Shown: positions 1 through 10,362, counted from the stretch's first letter. The stretch: 64,000 nucleotides of DNA from Paenibacillus aurantius (GCF_032268605.1 NZ_CP130318.1:4563501-4627500); one strand, 5' to 3'. Made by a program: numbers and translations. The notes: generated by a model not told the origin, from the sequence alone.

Positions 1-1425
1 CGTCTGCTTCGAATCCGCAATCTTGATCTCGCGGTTCGTCACATCGGCGTAGATCTGCATAAGAAGCCGGTTCCTTTGCGGAAGCCCGCCGCATGCATAC
101 AGCTCTTGCACTTCCAGCCCGTTGTCGTGGAAGGCTTCCACGATTTTGCGGGTGCCGAACGCCGTCGCTTCGAGCAGCGTCCGGTAAACCTCCTCGGGCT
201 TGGTCAGAAGGGAGTAGCCGACAATCAGCCCGCTCAGCTCCGTATCGACAAGGACGGACCGGTTCCCGTTCCACCAATCGAGCGCGAGAAGTCCGGTTTC
301 CCCCGGCCGGTACGCGGAAGCACGTTTCTCCAGCCATTCATGGACGCTGATGTTCTCCTTGGCGGCCGCCTCCAGCACATAAGCCGGAACCCCCTGCTCC
401 ACAAACCAGGCAAAAATATCCCCCACCGCCGACTGGCCCGCCTCGTATCCGAAGTAGCCCGGAATGATGCCGTCCTCGACCACTCCGCACATGCCCTCGA
501 CACTCTTCTCCTGGGAGGCAAGCAGCATGTGGCAGATGGACGTGCCCATCGCCATGACGAGCTTGCCGGGGGTAACGACGCCTACGCCGGCCACGGCTGC
601 GTGCGCATCGACATTGCCGACCGCCACGGCCGTCCCCGCCTGCAGGCCAAGCGCCTCGGCCATTTCCTCCGTCAGCCCGCCTGCTCTGGAGCCGAGGGGG
701 ACAACCTCTCCGCGCAGCTTCGTCTCCGTCAGATCCTCCAGCCGCGGGTCGAGCGACCGGAAGAAGTCCCGGCTCGGGTAGCCTTCCTGCTTGTGCCAGA
801 TGGACTTGTACCCGGCCGTGCAGGAGTTGCGCCGGATGCTCCCCGTCAGCTGGGAAACGACCCAATCGGTCGCTTCCACAAACCGGTCCGTCCGCTCGTA
901 AATCTCGGGCGCCTCGTTAAGAACCTGCCAGACCTTCGCGATCATCCACTCCGAGGAAATTTTGCCTCCGTAGCGGGGAAGGAACGTTTCTCCTCTTTCC
1001 TCCGCGATTTCATTCAGCCGGTTCGCTTCTTCCTGGGCGGCGTGATGCTTCCACAGCTTCACCCAGCTGTGGGGGTTGTCCTTCAGCTCCGGGTGCCAGC
1101 AGAGCGGCTTGCCTTCGCCATCGATTGGCAGAATGGTACACGCCGTAAAATCGATCCCGATGCCGATAACGTCAGCCGGATTAACGCCGGACGCCCTCAT
1201 CACCTCCGGCACGGAACGCTTCAGCACTTCCAGGTAATCCGAGGGATGCTGGAGCGCCCATTCGTAGCCGAGGCGGATTCCCGACTCGGGCAGCTCCTCA
1301 TCGATGACGCTGTGGGGATACGGGGTGACATGCTCGGCCACCTCGGTACCGTCCGCGAGGTTCACGAGAACGGCGCGGCCGGACTCGGTCCCATAGTCTA
1401 AGCCGATGGCATATTTGTGATTCAC
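1..1425 (-). CDS. araB: L-ribulokinase AraB (C-terminus cut by window edge)
   Basis: This FGGY-family kinase phosphorylates L-ribulose to L-ribulose-5-phosphate in cytoplasmic arabinose catabolism. The first 475 residues are visible (family about 560), so the last part lies left of the window. The N-terminus carries the sugar-kinase phosphate-binding stretch [10 protein letters not shown], and [14 protein letters not shown] and the late GGLPQRN motif match the ATPase core. The start is GTG at 1425, eight bases after a perfect AAGGAGG, and the protein begins [12 protein letters not shown]. It follows araD by 85 bp on the same strand, as expected for an arabinose operon. The next gene to the left would often be araA, but that is only an expectation. 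Confidence 0.93.
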   Translation of the reverse strand, partial: MNHKYAIGLDYGTESGRAVLVNLADGTEVAEHVTPYPHSVIDEELPESGIRLGYEWALQHPSDYLEVLKRSVPEVMRASGVNPADVIGIGIDFTACTILPIDGEGKPLCWHPELKDNPHSWVKLWKHHAAQEEANRLNEIAEERGETFLPRYGGKISSEWMIAKVWQVLNEAPEIYERTDRFVEATDWVVSQLTGSIRRNSCTAGYKSIWHKQEGYPSRDFFRSLDPRLEDLTETKLRGEVVPLGSRAGGLTEEMAEALGLQAGTAVAVGNVDAHAAVAGVGVVTPGKLVMAMGTSICHMLLASQEKSVEGMCGVVEDGIIPGYFGYEAGQSAVGDIFAWFVEQGVPAYVLEAAAKENISVHEWLEKRASAYRPGETGLLALDWWNGNRSVLVDTELSGLIVGYSLLTKPEEVYRTLLEATAFGTRKIVEAFHDNGLEVQELYACGGLPQRNRLLMQIYADVTNREIKIADSKQT

Positions 1426-1457
1426 GTATAAGTCCTCCTTGTTGATCGGGTCTTTTA

Positions 1458-1515
1458 AAAGTAATGGTTTATTTCAAAGTAATGGTTTAAAGCCTTCGTT
1501 AAGAAAGCGGTTACT
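1458..1515. promoter_or_regulatory. araD-araB junction: direct repeat and cre-like site
   Basis: The 14-mer AAAGTAATGGTTTA occurs exactly twice, at 1458-1471 and 1476-1489 (18-bp period). Just beyond it, 1501-1515 reads AAGAAAGCGGTTACT, which differs at one position from the CcpA cre consensus WTGNAANCGNWNNCW and overlaps the araD stop codon. Carbon-catabolite control by road-block is a reasonable inference for an arabinose operon. The role of the direct repeat is unknown. Confidence 0.4.
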
Positions 1516-2206
1516 TGCTCTGCCCGTAATAAGCGTTCGCTCCGTGCTTACGGAGAAAATGCTTGTCGAGCAGCGTCTGGTCCATCGATTCCAGGTCCGG
1601 GTTCAAGCGGAAGGAACGGGCGGCGATTTTGGCCACTTCCTCCAGCACTACTGCATTGTGAACAGCATCATGGGGTGTCTTTCCCCAGTTGAAAGGAGCA
1701 TGGTTGTGAACGAGGACGCCCGGAATCTGCATCGGATCTAGGGTGGCGAACGTTTCGGCGATCACATTCCCCGTCTCTTTCTCGTAGGCTCCGCTGATTT
1801 CCTCCGCGGTCATGGGACGGGTGCAGGGAATGGTGCCGTAGAAATAGTCCGCATGCGTCGTTCCAAGAGCCGGAATGCCCCTGCCCGCCTGCGCCCAGCT
1901 CGTCGCCCAGGAAGAATGGGTATGGACGATTCCTCCAATATGCGGGAATGCCCGGTACAGCACCAGGTGGGTAGGCGTATCGGAGGAAGGCCGTAACGAG
2001 CCCTCCACTATGCGGCCCTCCAGATCAAGCACGACCAGATCTTCCTTCTTCAGCTTGTCATAGGCTACGCCGCTCGGCTTGATCACGACAAGGCCGCGCT
2101 CGCGGTCGATTCCGCTTACATTTCCCCATGTAAACGTAACCAGTCCATATTTCGGGAGGTCCAGGTTGGCCTCCAGCACTTCCTGCTTCAACTGTTCCAA
2201 AGACAT
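1511..2206 (-). CDS. araD: L-ribulose-5-phosphate 4-epimerase AraD
   Basis: Class II aldolase/adducin-fold, metal-dependent epimerase converting L-ribulose-5-phosphate to D-xylulose-5-phosphate. With the ATG at 2206 the product is 231 residues, the same length as the classical AraD enzyme. A longer reading frame begins upstream, but this ATG has a GAGAGGAG ribosome site and gives the family N-terminus [10 protein letters not shown]. Visible family motifs are TWGNVSG, KPSGV, SSDTPTH, the metal-binding HTHS and the later [10 protein letters not shown]. It lies between araR and araB on the same strand, and an AraR-type operator sits about 60 bp upstream of its start. Confidence 0.95.
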   Translation of the reverse strand: MSLEQLKQEVLEANLDLPKYGLVTFTWGNVSGIDRERGLVVIKPSGVAYDKLKKEDLVVLDLEGRIVEGSLRPSSDTPTHLVLYRAFPHIGGIVHTHSSWATSWAQAGRGIPALGTTHADYFYGTIPCTRPMTAEEISGAYEKETGNVIAETFATLDPMQIPGVLVHNHAPFNWGKTPHDAVHNAVVLEEVAKIAARSFRLNPDLESMDQTLLDKHFLRKHGANAYYGQSK

Positions 2207-2265
2207 CGTACAAGCTCCTCTCCGGCATGGCTTCAGAATGCTAGGTTCGTCTACCGCCATTATAC

Positions 2266-2281
2266 ACTTGTACGTACAAGT
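2266..2281. promoter_or_regulatory. AraR-type operator in front of araD
   Basis: ACTTGTACGTACAAGT is a perfect 16-bp palindrome. Its TTGTACGTACAA core is the one known for Bacillus AraR operators. It lies between araR and araD, where it can control the araD-araB transcript. Confidence 0.85.
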
Positions 2282-2307
2282 CGGCCATTGTTTTTTTGGA
2301 CCCTTCC

Positions 2308-3420
2308 TCAGGGGATGCGGCGCGTCGACTCCCGGATGATGAGCTCCGGCGGGTAAAGCCGGATCCCGGCGTTTCCGGCGGTGTCTCCATCCGGGAGGCC
2401 GTTCTCGATCATGGCCATCAGCATGGCGGCCGCCTCCTCTCCCAGCCGGTATTTCGGATGAGCGAGAGTCGTCAGCTTCACCTCGGTCGCCGTGGCTAGA
2501 GGGGAATCGTCAAAGCCGACGATCGACAGATCCTCGGGAACGCGGAGACCGGTTTGCCGGACGGCCTCCAGGAGGTGAACGGCCAGCTCGTCGTTGTAGC
2601 AGACGAAGGCGGTCGGCCTTCTCTCTTCTTCCCGGCGCAGCAGGGCCAGGGCCAGCTCGAACGGCTTGCCGTTCTTCTCCTCGGTCGAGTAGGCGGCCAC
2701 CAGGTCGGGCTGCAGGGGAAGGCCGTTCTCCCGGTGCCCGCGGACGAAGCCCTTCAGCCGGTTCACCCCTTGCAGATCGTCCGTCTTGAAGAAGCCAGCG
2801 ATGCGCGTGTGGCCGAGCCCGATCAGATGCGACGCGGCGGCAAATCCTCCGCCCTCGTCGTCGGACTTCAGGCACGGACAGGTCATTTCCGGATACCGCT
2901 CATTGATCATGAGATAGGGAATGTTCCGGTAATCGAGCGACAGGTACCGGTCGAGGTTAGGGTTGCCCTCGGCGCTTTTCGTCGGCTCGATGATCAGCCC
3001 GCTGAGCGGTTCCCTCATCATCTCGTCGAGGCGTTCTCTTTCCCGTGCTTTGTCGTTGTCCGTGCTCGCGAGCAGGAGACGGTAGCCCCGCCCCCGGAGG
3101 GAAGCTTCCGCTCCCCGCACGATATGGGGGAAGATATAGTCCGAAATATAAGTGGTCAGAATCCCGACCGTAAAAGCTCCGCGTCCGCCGGCTGCCGCCG
3201 GCTCGGAGACGAACGTTCCTCTCCCCTGCTTGCGGTACAGCTTCCCCTCCTGCTCGAGCTCCCCGAGCGCCTGCCGGACGGTTTGCCGGCTCATGCCGAA
3301 CATGGCCGAAATCTCGTTCTCCGACGGCATCCGCTCGTGGGGCTTCATCCGGCCGGCGGCCAGCCAGGACAGAATTTCGCCCTTCAGCTGCAAATATTTA
3401 GGTAGCGGTTTGTCGTTCAT
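2308..3420 (-). CDS. araR: GntR/LacI hybrid repressor AraR
   Basis: Arabinose-responsive repressor of 370 residues, the usual AraR length. Residues 1-75 form a GntR winged helix ([43 protein letters not shown]). Residues 85-370 form a LacI/periplasmic-binding-type sugar domain ([47 protein letters not shown]). This N-GntR/C-LacI fusion is diagnostic of the AraR family. ATG at 3420 follows GGGAGG. The gene precedes araD and araB on the same strand, with operator-like palindromes both upstream and downstream, which suggests autoregulation and arabinose induction. Confidence 0.93.
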   Translation of the reverse strand: MNDKPLPKYLQLKGEILSWLAAGRMKPHERMPSENEISAMFGMSRQTVRQALGELEQEGKLYRKQGRGTFVSEPAAAGGRGAFTVGILTTYISDYIFPHIVRGAEASLRGRGYRLLLASTDNDKARERERLDEMMREPLSGLIIEPTKSAEGNPNLDRYLSLDYRNIPYLMINERYPEMTCPCLKSDDEGGGFAAASHLIGLGHTRIAGFFKTDDLQGVNRLKGFVRGHRENGLPLQPDLVAAYSTEEKNGKPFELALALLRREEERRPTAFVCYNDELAVHLLEAVRQTGLRVPEDLSIVGFDDSPLATATEVKLTTLAHPKYRLGEEAAAMLMAMIENGLPDGDTAGNAGIRLYPPELIIRESTRRIP

Positions 3421-3480
3421 TCGGGCGCCTCCCGTCCGTTCCTGTCGATCCGATTGTAGAGGTAGTATACCATCCCGTCC

Positions 3481-3496
3481 GGTTGTCTGTACAACT
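3481..3496. promoter_or_regulatory. second AraR-like operator upstream of araR
   Basis: GGTTGTCTGTACAACT has the same TTGT-N4-ACAA frame as the araD operator and matches its core at 10 of 12 positions. It lies 60-76 bp upstream of the araR start, consistent with autorepression. It is less symmetric than the 2266 site. Confidence 0.6.
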
Positions 3497-3523
3497 TAAT
3501 CTATAGCGGATTCACAGCAAATA

Positions 3524-3552
3524 CCCCCGTCCCGCTACCGCGGGAACGGGGG
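3524..3552 (-). terminator. GC-rich hairpin after the PAS kinase
   Basis: CCCCCGT...ACGGGGG with an inner CCCG/CGGG pair forms a strong stem just past the stop of the minus-strand kinase. On that strand it is followed by TATTTGCTG, a weak T tract, so it is a likely but not ideal intrinsic terminator. Confidence 0.55.
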
Positions 3553-3594
3553 CTGCTCGGACAACCGGACGACGTCTGCTGGCGGGAGCCGGGA

Positions 3595-6500
3595 TCAGCC
3601 GGGCACATGCCGGCCCCAGCGGGTCAGGACCCGTTCCATTTCCCCCGGAACGATGGGCTTGCTGATGAAGTCCTTCATGCCCGCCGCCAGACACGCTTCT
3701 TTGTCTTCCTCACGGGCAAAGGCCGTCACCCCGACGATTACCGGGAAAGGTCCTCCGCCTCTTCTTACCTGCTCCCTTATGGCCTCCGCTGCCTGAAGCC
3801 CGGTCATCCGGGGCATTTGAACATCCATCAAGATCAGGTCGTAGCGCTTCCGCAGGACGGCCTCCAGCGCCTCCTGCCCGTCTCCGACCGCATCGGCGGG
3901 ATACCCCATCCTTTCGAGCATGCGGAGGAGCAGCTGCCGGTTGACCGGGTGGTCCTCGGCAATAAGAATGGCCAGCTCCTTACCGCTGGAGAAGGCCTCG
4001 TTCCCCATGCCCGTGACAGCCTCATTCGGGTTACCCGCAGGAGAATCATCCGGAGGAGAGCCGGCGGGTATCGAGAACCGGAAGGTCGAGCCCACGTGCT
4101 CGGTGCTTTCTACGGAGATCGTGCCTCCCATGAGCTCCACTAACCTTTTGCAGATGGCGAGGCCAAGCCCCGTTCCCCCGTATTTCCGGTTGATGGCCGG
4201 ATGAAGCTGGGAGAAGGTTTGGAAGAGATGGTCGAGCTTGTCCTCCGGAATGCCGATTCCGGTATCCTTAACGGTAAATTCCAGCAGGACGGAGCCCTTC
4301 TCCTCAGGCTCCCGGCACTCTACGGTAACCAGAATCTCTCCCTTTTCCGTGAATTTGAGCGAATTGCCGATCAGGTTGACCAGCACTTGACGCATGCGCA
4401 TTCCATCCGTGAGGATTTCCTCAGGTAGGGACGGATCCAGAACGTATGCCAAAGTCAGCCCTTTATCCTTGGCCTTCTGGGCGAAAAGCTCTACCACGCT
4501 TGTCAGCATCTGACCCACTTTGACAGGCTCCTGGGTGATGGACAACTTCCCCGCCTCGATTTTGCTCAAGTCGAGAATATCGTTGAGAATGGTCAGCAGA
4601 GCATTGCTGCTGTCCTGAATAATTTCCGCGAACTCTCTCTGCTGGTCATCCAGATCCGTATCCAAAAGAAGGCTGGTCATCCCCATAATCCCGTTCATCG
4701 GCGTTCGGAGCTCATGGCTCATGATGGCCAAAAATTCGGACTTGGCATGGTCGGCGCGCTCCGCCGATTCCTTCGCCTTGATGATCTCCCGCTCGGAGGT
4801 GATGTCGTTGAACACCACGACGGCGCCTTTGATTTCCCCTTTGTCGTATAAAGGAGTCACCCGGTATTCGACAAGGAAGCTGGATCCATCCTTGCGCCAG
4901 AAGATTTCCTCCTGGACCGAACGGGGAAATCCATCCTGCATGGTACGGAAGACGGGGGATTCCTCCGGAGGGTAGCTGGTTCCATCGGCCCTCGAATGCT
5001 GAATAGTCCCGCGGCTGCTCTGTCCGATGAATTCCCCCGGAGTATACCCGAGCATTTCCGCCCCGGCCGGGTTAATGAACATAGCGGTGCCGTTTCGGTC
5101 GATCCCGTAAATCCCCTCCGATACCGAATCCAGGATGAGGGAATGCTCATAGCTCAGCTTCTCGATCTGCTCCACATAGCGCCTGCGCTCGGTGATGTCC
5201 ACAGCTATCCCATATACCCCGACCACCTGCTCGCCGACGACGATCGGCACATTCGTTACACTGATGATACGGCTTTCGCCTGTCGGGCGGATCAGGCTGC
5301 ATTCATAATTTTGCGGCTCCCCTTGGGCCGCTTTCTCAAAGTAATACCTCACCTTCTCCAGATCCTTCTCCGCCACAAGCTTCTCATAAGACATCCCGAG
5401 AAGCTCTTCACGGGTGTACCCGCTCAGCTCTTCCAAATGAGAATTCACCGACAGGTACCGGCCGTCCAGGTCGAAGGAGTAGACGCTCGAAGGATTGTAT
5501 TCGAATAACGATTTGTATCGCTGTTCGCTCTCCTGCAGCAGCTGCTCGGCTTCCTTGCGGCTTGTAATGTCACGTGAAATGGCAATGATTTCCTTGATGC
5601 TGCCTGTCCTCTCGTCATAGCGGTAGCGTCCCGTGCTTTCGAACCAAATGTAGTGCCCGTCTTTCCGGCGGATCCGGTAGGTTACCGTATACCTTCCGCG
5701 GGCTTCGAGGCTCGCCTGCAGGTAATCGTTCACCTTGTCCACATCGTCCGGATGAAAATAGTCGTAAGCCCGGGTCCCGAGCAGCTCCTCCGGCTCGTAG
5801 CCGAGAAGAGATCGGCAAGCCGGGGAGGCATAGAGATAAGTTGCCAGCTCGTCGGCGGAATGGCGGGAGATGAAGTCCAAGGAATTCTCGGAGATGAGCC
5901 GGTACTGCTTCTCGCTTTCCCGCAGCCTCTCCTCCATCAGCTTGCGCTCCGTAATATCCTGCGCGGTCCCCACCATCTTCACCGCCCGGCCTGCTTCGTC
6001 GGTGCGAACCCGGGCCTGGGCGTGAATGATTCGCATGCCCCCGTCCTCCGGAAAAATGCGGTGCTCGGAATTATAGGGCTTGTTTCCCTGAATGGCCTCC
6101 TTCAGCTCCTGCTTCACTCTCTCTACATCCTCCGGATGGATGGCCTTCAGGAACATGTCCAGCCGGACATCCGGTCTTTCGGGCGGCATGCCGAAGATTC
6201 GGAAGAGCTCGTCCGTACACACCATACGGTCATCCTCCAGGCTCAAGGTCCAGGAACCGATCTGGGCCACCCGCTGGGCTTCCGCCAGGTTCTCCTCGTA
6301 TGACCCGGCTCCTCTTTCCACAGCCTGAAGAAGAATGCATGGGACTCCTTCCGGCCCTTCGATCAAAGTCAGATGCAAGGTAACCCTAACGGCTCTTCCT
6401 TCCCTGTGGACGAATAGTCTTTGGGTTTCCAGGCTTTCCCCGGGTTCAAGCGATTTATAAGCAGAGCCCTGATCCTCCCCCGCCGGCTGAACGGGAGCGC

Positions 6501-6678
6501 TCAAGCTCTGAAACGTGGTATTTATCAACTCTTGTTCGGTATAACCCAGCATGCGGCAAAAGGAGGGGCTAATCCTCAGCCATTTCCCGCTCTCTGCCGA
6601 GTAAACGGCGATTCCGATGGGCGAACGGGCAAATAGATGATCATAAATTACCAGGTCCCAATCCGACCGACCTTTCAC
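3595..6678 (-). CDS. soluble five-PAS hybrid sensor histidine kinase
   Basis: A 1,027-residue hybrid kinase with no membrane segment. About five PAS/PAC units occupy residues 1-120, 125-245, 255-375, 380-500 and 505-640, several ending in the PAC signature (DITERK, DITSRK, DITERR, DITSER). HisKA follows with the phospho-acceptor histidine in [11 protein letters not shown] near 660. The HATPase has [17 protein letters not shown] and [11 protein letters not shown]-terminal receiver (about 905-1020) has phospho-acceptor Asp in [13 protein letters not shown] and Lys in FISKP. The start is GTG at 6678, six bases after AAGGAGGAG. The ligand is unknown; PAS tandems often sense redox, light or small molecules. 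No separate output regulator lies next to it, so the phosphorelay partner must be elsewhere. Confidence 0.9.
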   Translation of the reverse strand: MKGRSDWDLVIYDHLFARSPIGIAVYSAESGKWLRISPSFCRMLGYTEQELINTTFQSLSAPVQPAGEDQGSAYKSLEPGESLETQRLFVHREGRAVRVTLHLTLIEGPEGVPCILLQAVERGAGSYEENLAEAQRVAQIGSWTLSLEDDRMVCTDELFRIFGMPPERPDVRLDMFLKAIHPEDVERVKQELKEAIQGNKPYNSEHRIFPEDGGMRIIHAQARVRTDEAGRAVKMVGTAQDITERKLMEERLRESEKQYRLISENSLDFISRHSADELATYLYASPACRSLLGYEPEELLGTRAYDYFHPDDVDKVNDYLQASLEARGRYTVTYRIRRKDGHYIWFESTGRYRYDERTGSIKEIIAISRDITSRKEAEQLLQESEQRYKSLFEYNPSSVYSFDLDGRYLSVNSHLEELSGYTREELLGMSYEKLVAEKDLEKVRYYFEKAAQGEPQNYECSLIRPTGESRIISVTNVPIVVGEQVVGVYGIAVDITERRRYVEQIEKLSYEHSLILDSVSEGIYGIDRNGTAMFINPAGAEMLGYTPGEFIGQSSRGTIQHSRADGTSYPPEESPVFRTMQDGFPRSVQEEIFWRKDGSSFLVEYRVTPLYDKGEIKGAVVVFNDITSEREIIKAKESAERADHAKSEFLAIMSHELRTPMNGIMGMTSLLLDTDLDDQQREFAEIIQDSSNALLTILNDILDLSKIEAGKLSITQEPVKVGQMLTSVVELFAQKAKDKGLTLAYVLDPSLPEEILTDGMRMRQVLVNLIGNSLKFTEKGEILVTVECREPEEKGSVLLEFTVKDTGIGIPEDKLDHLFQTFSQLHPAINRKYGGTGLGLAICKRLVELMGGTISVESTEHVGSTFRFSIPAGSPPDDSPAGNPNEAVTGMGNEAFSSGKELAILIAEDHPVNRQLLLRMLERMGYPADAVGDGQEALEAVLRKRYDLILMDVQMPRMTGLQAAEAIREQVRRGGGPFPVIVGVTAFAREEDKEACLAAGMKDFISKPIVPGEMERVLTRWGRHVPG

Positions 6679-6821
6679 AAGCCACTCCTCCTTGCAGTTT
6701 TACGACTGTCTTACAATTATTAACCTAATCTGACGTTCTTGATCACCCGGCCAAGGAAATTGGGCAAAACCCTATTCATGAAGAGTCCCCTTAGACGGGC
6801 AGCCTGAAATTCGCCATAGCC

Positions 6822-6860
6822 AAAAAAGCCGCCTTCGTCCGAAAAGCGGACGAAAACGGC
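6822..6860 (-). terminator. intrinsic terminator of the winged-helix regulator
   Basis: The stem TTCGTCCG/CGGACGAA with outer GCCG/CGGC pairs is followed on the minus strand by a six-T run (the A run at 6822-6827). The rest of 6679-7005 shows no gene. Confidence 0.8.
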
Positions 6861-7005
6861 CTCACGAAGCGGGCAGCCGGTGCTCCATCCGCGACCGCAG
6901 GTGCGGGAGGGACGATTTACCTTGGCTTACCCTGTTATTCCCATTCACTCAACCCGCGTTCTTGCCCGCCTGCGAAGCTGCCGGATTGGGTGCGGCAGGC
7001 GGAAG

Positions 7006-7923
7006 CTACTTCACAAAGGTTAGCTTGATTCCCTGGGCGTGGTTGCCGAAGCCCTGTCCGAAAAGGTTGAGCCCTCTGCGGTTAGCCGCGTCGCTCTCCA
7101 CTTCAAACCGGATCAAGATCGGCTTATGATAATGAAGCCCAAGAGAGGACAGAACGGGCCCATCCGCCTCTTCCCCGTTAATCCGAACCGTATCCGGGCC
7201 GATGTCCCATTCATACAGATTTCCATACTGGGTGCCGTACAGCCACCAGGACGGGGTGAGCTTGCCCTTTTCTTCGCCGTAATCCCCCGAAGGCGTCACG
7301 GTGCCGATCCGGCAGCCATTCACAAAAAGGGTGATATCGGAGGGCCAATCCTCGTGAAAGCCCATCGCTTCCGAGCACAGCTCCGCGCTGACCCTCAGCC
7401 CTTTCAACTCTACTTCCGGAGGAACGGGATTAGGGAAACGGTATTCCACATAGCCCGACTCGCTGAACCAGAGCAGCTCCGCTTCGGAACGCTCCGGAAG
7501 GAAGAAGGAGCGGGGATCGTCGGGACAGCCGAGCAGGCCTTCTTTTCCCGCCAGACCGCACGGCGGAAGAACGGAGCAATCCGTATACAGCCCTACCGGC
7601 ATGGAGATCTCTTCCCGTTCATGCAGCGCTTCTCCCGGAGAACGAGGCAGCTCAAGCAGCAGGCTGTCGTAGGTGCGGGTGCACCGCTTCTCCCGGTTGG
7701 AGCCGGGAGTGGTTGTCACTAGCCCTGCCTGCTCCAGGATTTGAACATTGATGGAAACGGTAGGCTGGGCGGCCCCGAGCGCCGCCATCAGCTCGGTCAC
7801 GCTCATCGTCTGATCGCCAAGCGTCTCCAGAATGCGCAGCCGAAGATCACCTGACAGGGCTTTGGCCGTTTCCTGCAAACGGGCCGGCGGAATTCGTTTC
7901 ACTCGATCCGAGAGTTGACTCAT
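7006..7923 (-). CDS. ArsR-type winged-helix regulator with a long C-terminal domain
   Basis: A 305-residue transcription factor starting at ATG 7923 after AAGGAAGG. Residues 15-90 form an ArsR/SmtB-like winged helix (AKALSGDLRLRILETLGDQ, SVTELMAALGAAQPTVSINVQILEQAGLV). The remaining roughly 200 residues are aromatic and beta-rich (WFSESGYVEYRFPNPVPPEV, PSWWLYGTQYGNLYEWDIG) and much longer than classical metal-sensing ArsR proteins. It lacks an obvious metal-binding cysteine pair in the helix. It is divergent from a GH2 glycosidase, and tandem palindromes fill the shared intergenic region. The inferred job is sugar- or glycoside-responsive control of that gene and of itself; the ligand is unknown. 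Confidence 0.8.
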   Translation of the reverse strand: MSQLSDRVKRIPPARLQETAKALSGDLRLRILETLGDQTMSVTELMAALGAAQPTVSINVQILEQAGLVTTTPGSNREKRCTRTYDSLLLELPRSPGEALHEREEISMPVGLYTDCSVLPPCGLAGKEGLLGCPDDPRSFFLPERSEAELLWFSESGYVEYRFPNPVPPEVELKGLRVSAELCSEAMGFHEDWPSDITLFVNGCRIGTVTPSGDYGEEKGKLTPSWWLYGTQYGNLYEWDIGPDTVRINGEEADGPVLSSLGLHYHKPILIRFEVESDAANRRGLNLFGQGFGNHAQGIKLTFVK

Positions 7924-7978
7924 GGAGGCCTTCCTTTCTTCCATTTCAGATATTTTTAGTTTACAGGCCTTCTCACAC

Positions 7979-8014
7979 ATTGTAAAATTACAATATACAT
8001 TGCATAAACACAAT
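7979..8014. promoter_or_regulatory. tandem ATTG-N8-CAAT operators
   Basis: Two 16-bp sites with the form ATTG-N8-CAAT lie at 7979-7994 (arms ATTGTAA/TTACAAT) and 7999-8014, start-to-start distance 20 bp, about two helical turns. They occupy the divergent promoter region between the winged-helix regulator and the GH2 gene, so they are the natural candidate binding sites of that regulator. Confidence 0.65.
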
Positions 8015-8038
8015 TATAAAATGGGAGCGTGTTCCGAC

Positions 8039-9817
8039 ATGTCCAAGGCAAGTCTTCCCCGGCCCGAATATCCGCGGCCGCAGCTTCAACGTGAGAACGA
8101 CACCTGGCTTAATCTGAACGGAGAATGGGAATTCGAATTCGACGACGCCCGCCTCGGCGACCGGGAGCAGTGGTACCGGGAGCATGCTTTTTCCCGCCGC
8201 ATTCAAGTTCCGTACTGCTTTCAGAGCAAGCTGAGCGGAATAGAGGATACGGGCTTTCATGAGCAGGTCTGGTACCGCAGGCAGGTCACCCTGCCGGAAG
8301 GGATGGCCGGCAAGCGGCTCATTCTGCGTTTTGGCGCGGTGGATTACCAAGCCTGGGTATGGGTGAACGGCCAGATGGCCGCCTTTCATGAAGGAGGGCA
8401 TACGCCTTTTGCCGTAGAGATCACCGATCTGATCCGGGAAGGATCGAACGAGATCGTCGTGAAAGCCAGGGATTTCGACGAGGACGTTACCCTGCCGAGA
8501 GGTAAGCAGTACTGGAAGGAGAAATCCGAATCGATCTGGTATACGCGCACGACCGGCATCTGGCAGACCGTTTGGCTGGAAGCGGTTCCCGAGGTTTACC
8601 TGCAGAAGATTAAATACACTCCGGATATCGACACGAACGAAATCCGGATCCGGGCTATGGTCGACGGTGACTTGAACGGCCGCGAGGTTGTGCTTAAGAC
8701 GACCGTCACCTTCCAAGGGGAACCGGTGGCCGAGCACACCGCCCGCCTCCTGCGTCCCGAAACCTCCTTCCGGATCGGCCTGCATGATTTCAACGACCAC
8801 AGCATGGGCCGGTGGTGGTCGCCGCGCAATCCCCGCCTCTATGATGTCCGCTACCGGCTTCTCGTGGACGGAGTGGAAACAGACTTGGCGGAAAGCTATT
8901 TCGGCATGCGCAAAATCTCGATAGAGGACGGCAAAATCTGCCTGAACAATTATCCGTACAAGATGAAGCTCGTCCTGGATCAGGGTTATTTTCCGGAAGG
9001 CCTGCTTACGCCCCCTTCCGATGAAGCCATCCGGCAGGATGTCGAGCTCACCAAAGCGATGGGCTTCAACGGGGCCCGCAAGCACCAGAAGATCGAGGAC
9101 CCCCGCTACCTGTATTGGTGCGACAAGCTCGGCCTGCTCGTCTGGGGAGAAATGGCCAACTCGCAAGCCTATTCGGAGGAATATGTAAGCCGGATGACCC
9201 GGGAATGGCAGGAGGCCATCGAGCGGGATTACAATCATCCCTGCATCGTCGCCTGGGTTCCGCTGAACGAAAGCTGGGGTGTGAACCAGATTCTCGTCAA
9301 CCGGAAGCAGCAGCAGCATGCCTTAACCATGTACCATTTGACCAAGTCGCTCGACGATACGCGTCTTGTCATCTCGAACGACGGCTGGGAGCATGTGAAG
9401 TCGGACATCTGCACTATCCATGACTACGAAAGCCGCCGGGAGGTGCTCACCGAGCGTTACAGCACAGCCGAGAAGGCGGTCACCGGCAAGCCGGCAAGCC
9501 GATGGATTCATGTGCCCGGCTTCGCCTACGGAGGCGAGCCCATCCACATTTCCGAATATGGAGGCATCTCCTTCAAGAAAAGCGACTGGGAAGGCTGGGG
9601 CTATTCCGCCGCCAAGGACGATAAGGATTTCATCGAGCGGTACATGGCCGTCACCCAGCCCCTGCTGCAGTCCCCCATCGTGCAGGGCTTCTGCTACACC
9701 CAGCTGACGGACGTCGAGCAGGAAATCAACGGGCTGTTGACCTACGACCGCAAGCCGAAGGTGCCGCTTGAGATCATCCGGCAGATCAACGAGGGCAAGC
9801 AGCCGGAAGGGTATTAA
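8039..9817 (+). CDS. glycoside hydrolase family 2 enzyme
   Basis: A 592-residue GH2-type beta-glycosidase without a signal peptide, so probably cytoplasmic. The N-terminal jelly-roll sugar-binding domain (NLNGEWEFEFDD, VWYRRQVTLPEG, VWVNGQMAAFHEGGHTPF) is followed by an immunoglobulin-like domain and a TIM barrel. The likely acid/base is the Glu of VPLNESW and the likely nucleophile the Glu of HISEYGG. ATG at 8039 is chosen because the conserved sequence begins soon after it and GGGAG lies 11 bases upstream; ATG 8021 is an alternative. Substrate specificity (galactoside, glucuronide, mannoside) cannot be decided from sequence alone. It is divergent from, and probably controlled by, the winged-helix regulator. 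Confidence 0.9.
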   Translation: MSKASLPRPEYPRPQLQRENDTWLNLNGEWEFEFDDARLGDREQWYREHAFSRRIQVPYCFQSKLSGIEDTGFHEQVWYRRQVTLPEGMAGKRLILRFGAVDYQAWVWVNGQMAAFHEGGHTPFAVEITDLIREGSNEIVVKARDFDEDVTLPRGKQYWKEKSESIWYTRTTGIWQTVWLEAVPEVYLQKIKYTPDIDTNEIRIRAMVDGDLNGREVVLKTTVTFQGEPVAEHTARLLRPETSFRIGLHDFNDHSMGRWWSPRNPRLYDVRYRLLVDGVETDLAESYFGMRKISIEDGKICLNNYPYKMKLVLDQGYFPEGLLTPPSDEAIRQDVELTKAMGFNGARKHQKIEDPRYLYWCDKLGLLVWGEMANSQAYSEEYVSRMTREWQEAIERDYNHPCIVAWVPLNESWGVNQILVNRKQQQHALTMYHLTKSLDDTRLVISNDGWEHVKSDICTIHDYESRREVLTERYSTAEKAVTGKPASRWIHVPGFAYGGEPIHISEYGGISFKKSDWEGWGYSAAKDDKDFIERYMAVTQPLLQSPIVQGFCYTQLTDVEQEINGLLTYDRKPKVPLEIIRQINEGKQPEGY

Positions 9818-9843
9818 GCGGGGAAGGTATGGATCGGAACGGA

Positions 9844-9880
9844 AAGAAGGCCGGGGCGCCAAAGCCCCGGCCTTCTTCTT
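9844..9880. terminator. bidirectional intrinsic terminator
   Basis: AAGAAGGCCGGGGC and GCCCCGGCCTTCTTC form a 14-bp stem with a six-base loop. There is a T-rich tail on the plus side and a TTTCC tail on the minus side. It serves the GH2 gene and the convergent VOC gene. Confidence 0.9.
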
Positions 9881-9926
9881 GTTGGATCCCCGTAAGCCGA
9901 GAGGGCGGGAGGCCTTTCCCTTAGCC

Positions 9927-10340
9927 TTACGCTAAGGGATGATCCGGCTTAAATTCCAGCAGGTCCCAAAGGGTTCCGTACAAATCCTTGAAGACGGCAA
10001 CGGTCCCGTAGGGCTGCTCCTGGGGCTCGCGGACAAACTCGATTCCGTTGGCCAGCATGGCCCGGTAATCCCTCCAAAAATCGTCGGTCCGCAGGAACAG
10101 GAACACGCGGCCGCCCGCCTGGTTGCCGATGAACGGCTCCTGCTCCGGCTTGGAGGCTTTGGCGAGCAGGAGGTTTGTTCCGCCCGCCGGGCCGGGAGGA
10201 GCCACCACCACCCAGCGTTTGTCCTGCTCCGGCTGGTACAGGTCCTCGACCAAGCGGAAATTAAGCTTTTGCGTGTAAAAGGCGATGGCCTCGTCGTAAT
10301 CTTTGACGACCAAGGCGACGTGGACAATGGATTGGTTCAT
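9927..10340 (-). CDS. VOC (glyoxalase/bleomycin-resistance fold) protein
   Basis: A 137-residue vicinal-oxygen-chelate protein. It opens with the typical SIVHVALVVKDYDEAIAFYTQKL and ends with VAVFKDLYGTLWDLLEF, giving the paired beta-alpha-beta-beta-beta modules of the fold. Candidate metal ligands are the N-terminal His and the C-terminal Glu of LLEF. GGGAGAGG precedes the ATG. It lies 22 bp after the NUDIX gene on the same strand and is probably co-transcribed with it. The substrate is unknown; members include lyases, dioxygenases and resistance proteins. Confidence 0.85.
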   Translation of the reverse strand: MNQSIVHVALVVKDYDEAIAFYTQKLNFRLVEDLYQPEQDKRWVVVAPPGPAGGTNLLLAKASKPEQEPFIGNQAGGRVFLFLRTDDFWRDYRAMLANGIEFVREPQEQPYGTVAVFKDLYGTLWDLLEFKPDHPLA

Positions 10341-10362
10341 AGTTCCTCTCCCTGCTTTTCGT

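Noticed and set aside
76-1401. 441-codon plus-strand frame over araB
   Set aside because: Shadow of the araB frame, which carries FGGY-kinase motifs and a ribosome site.
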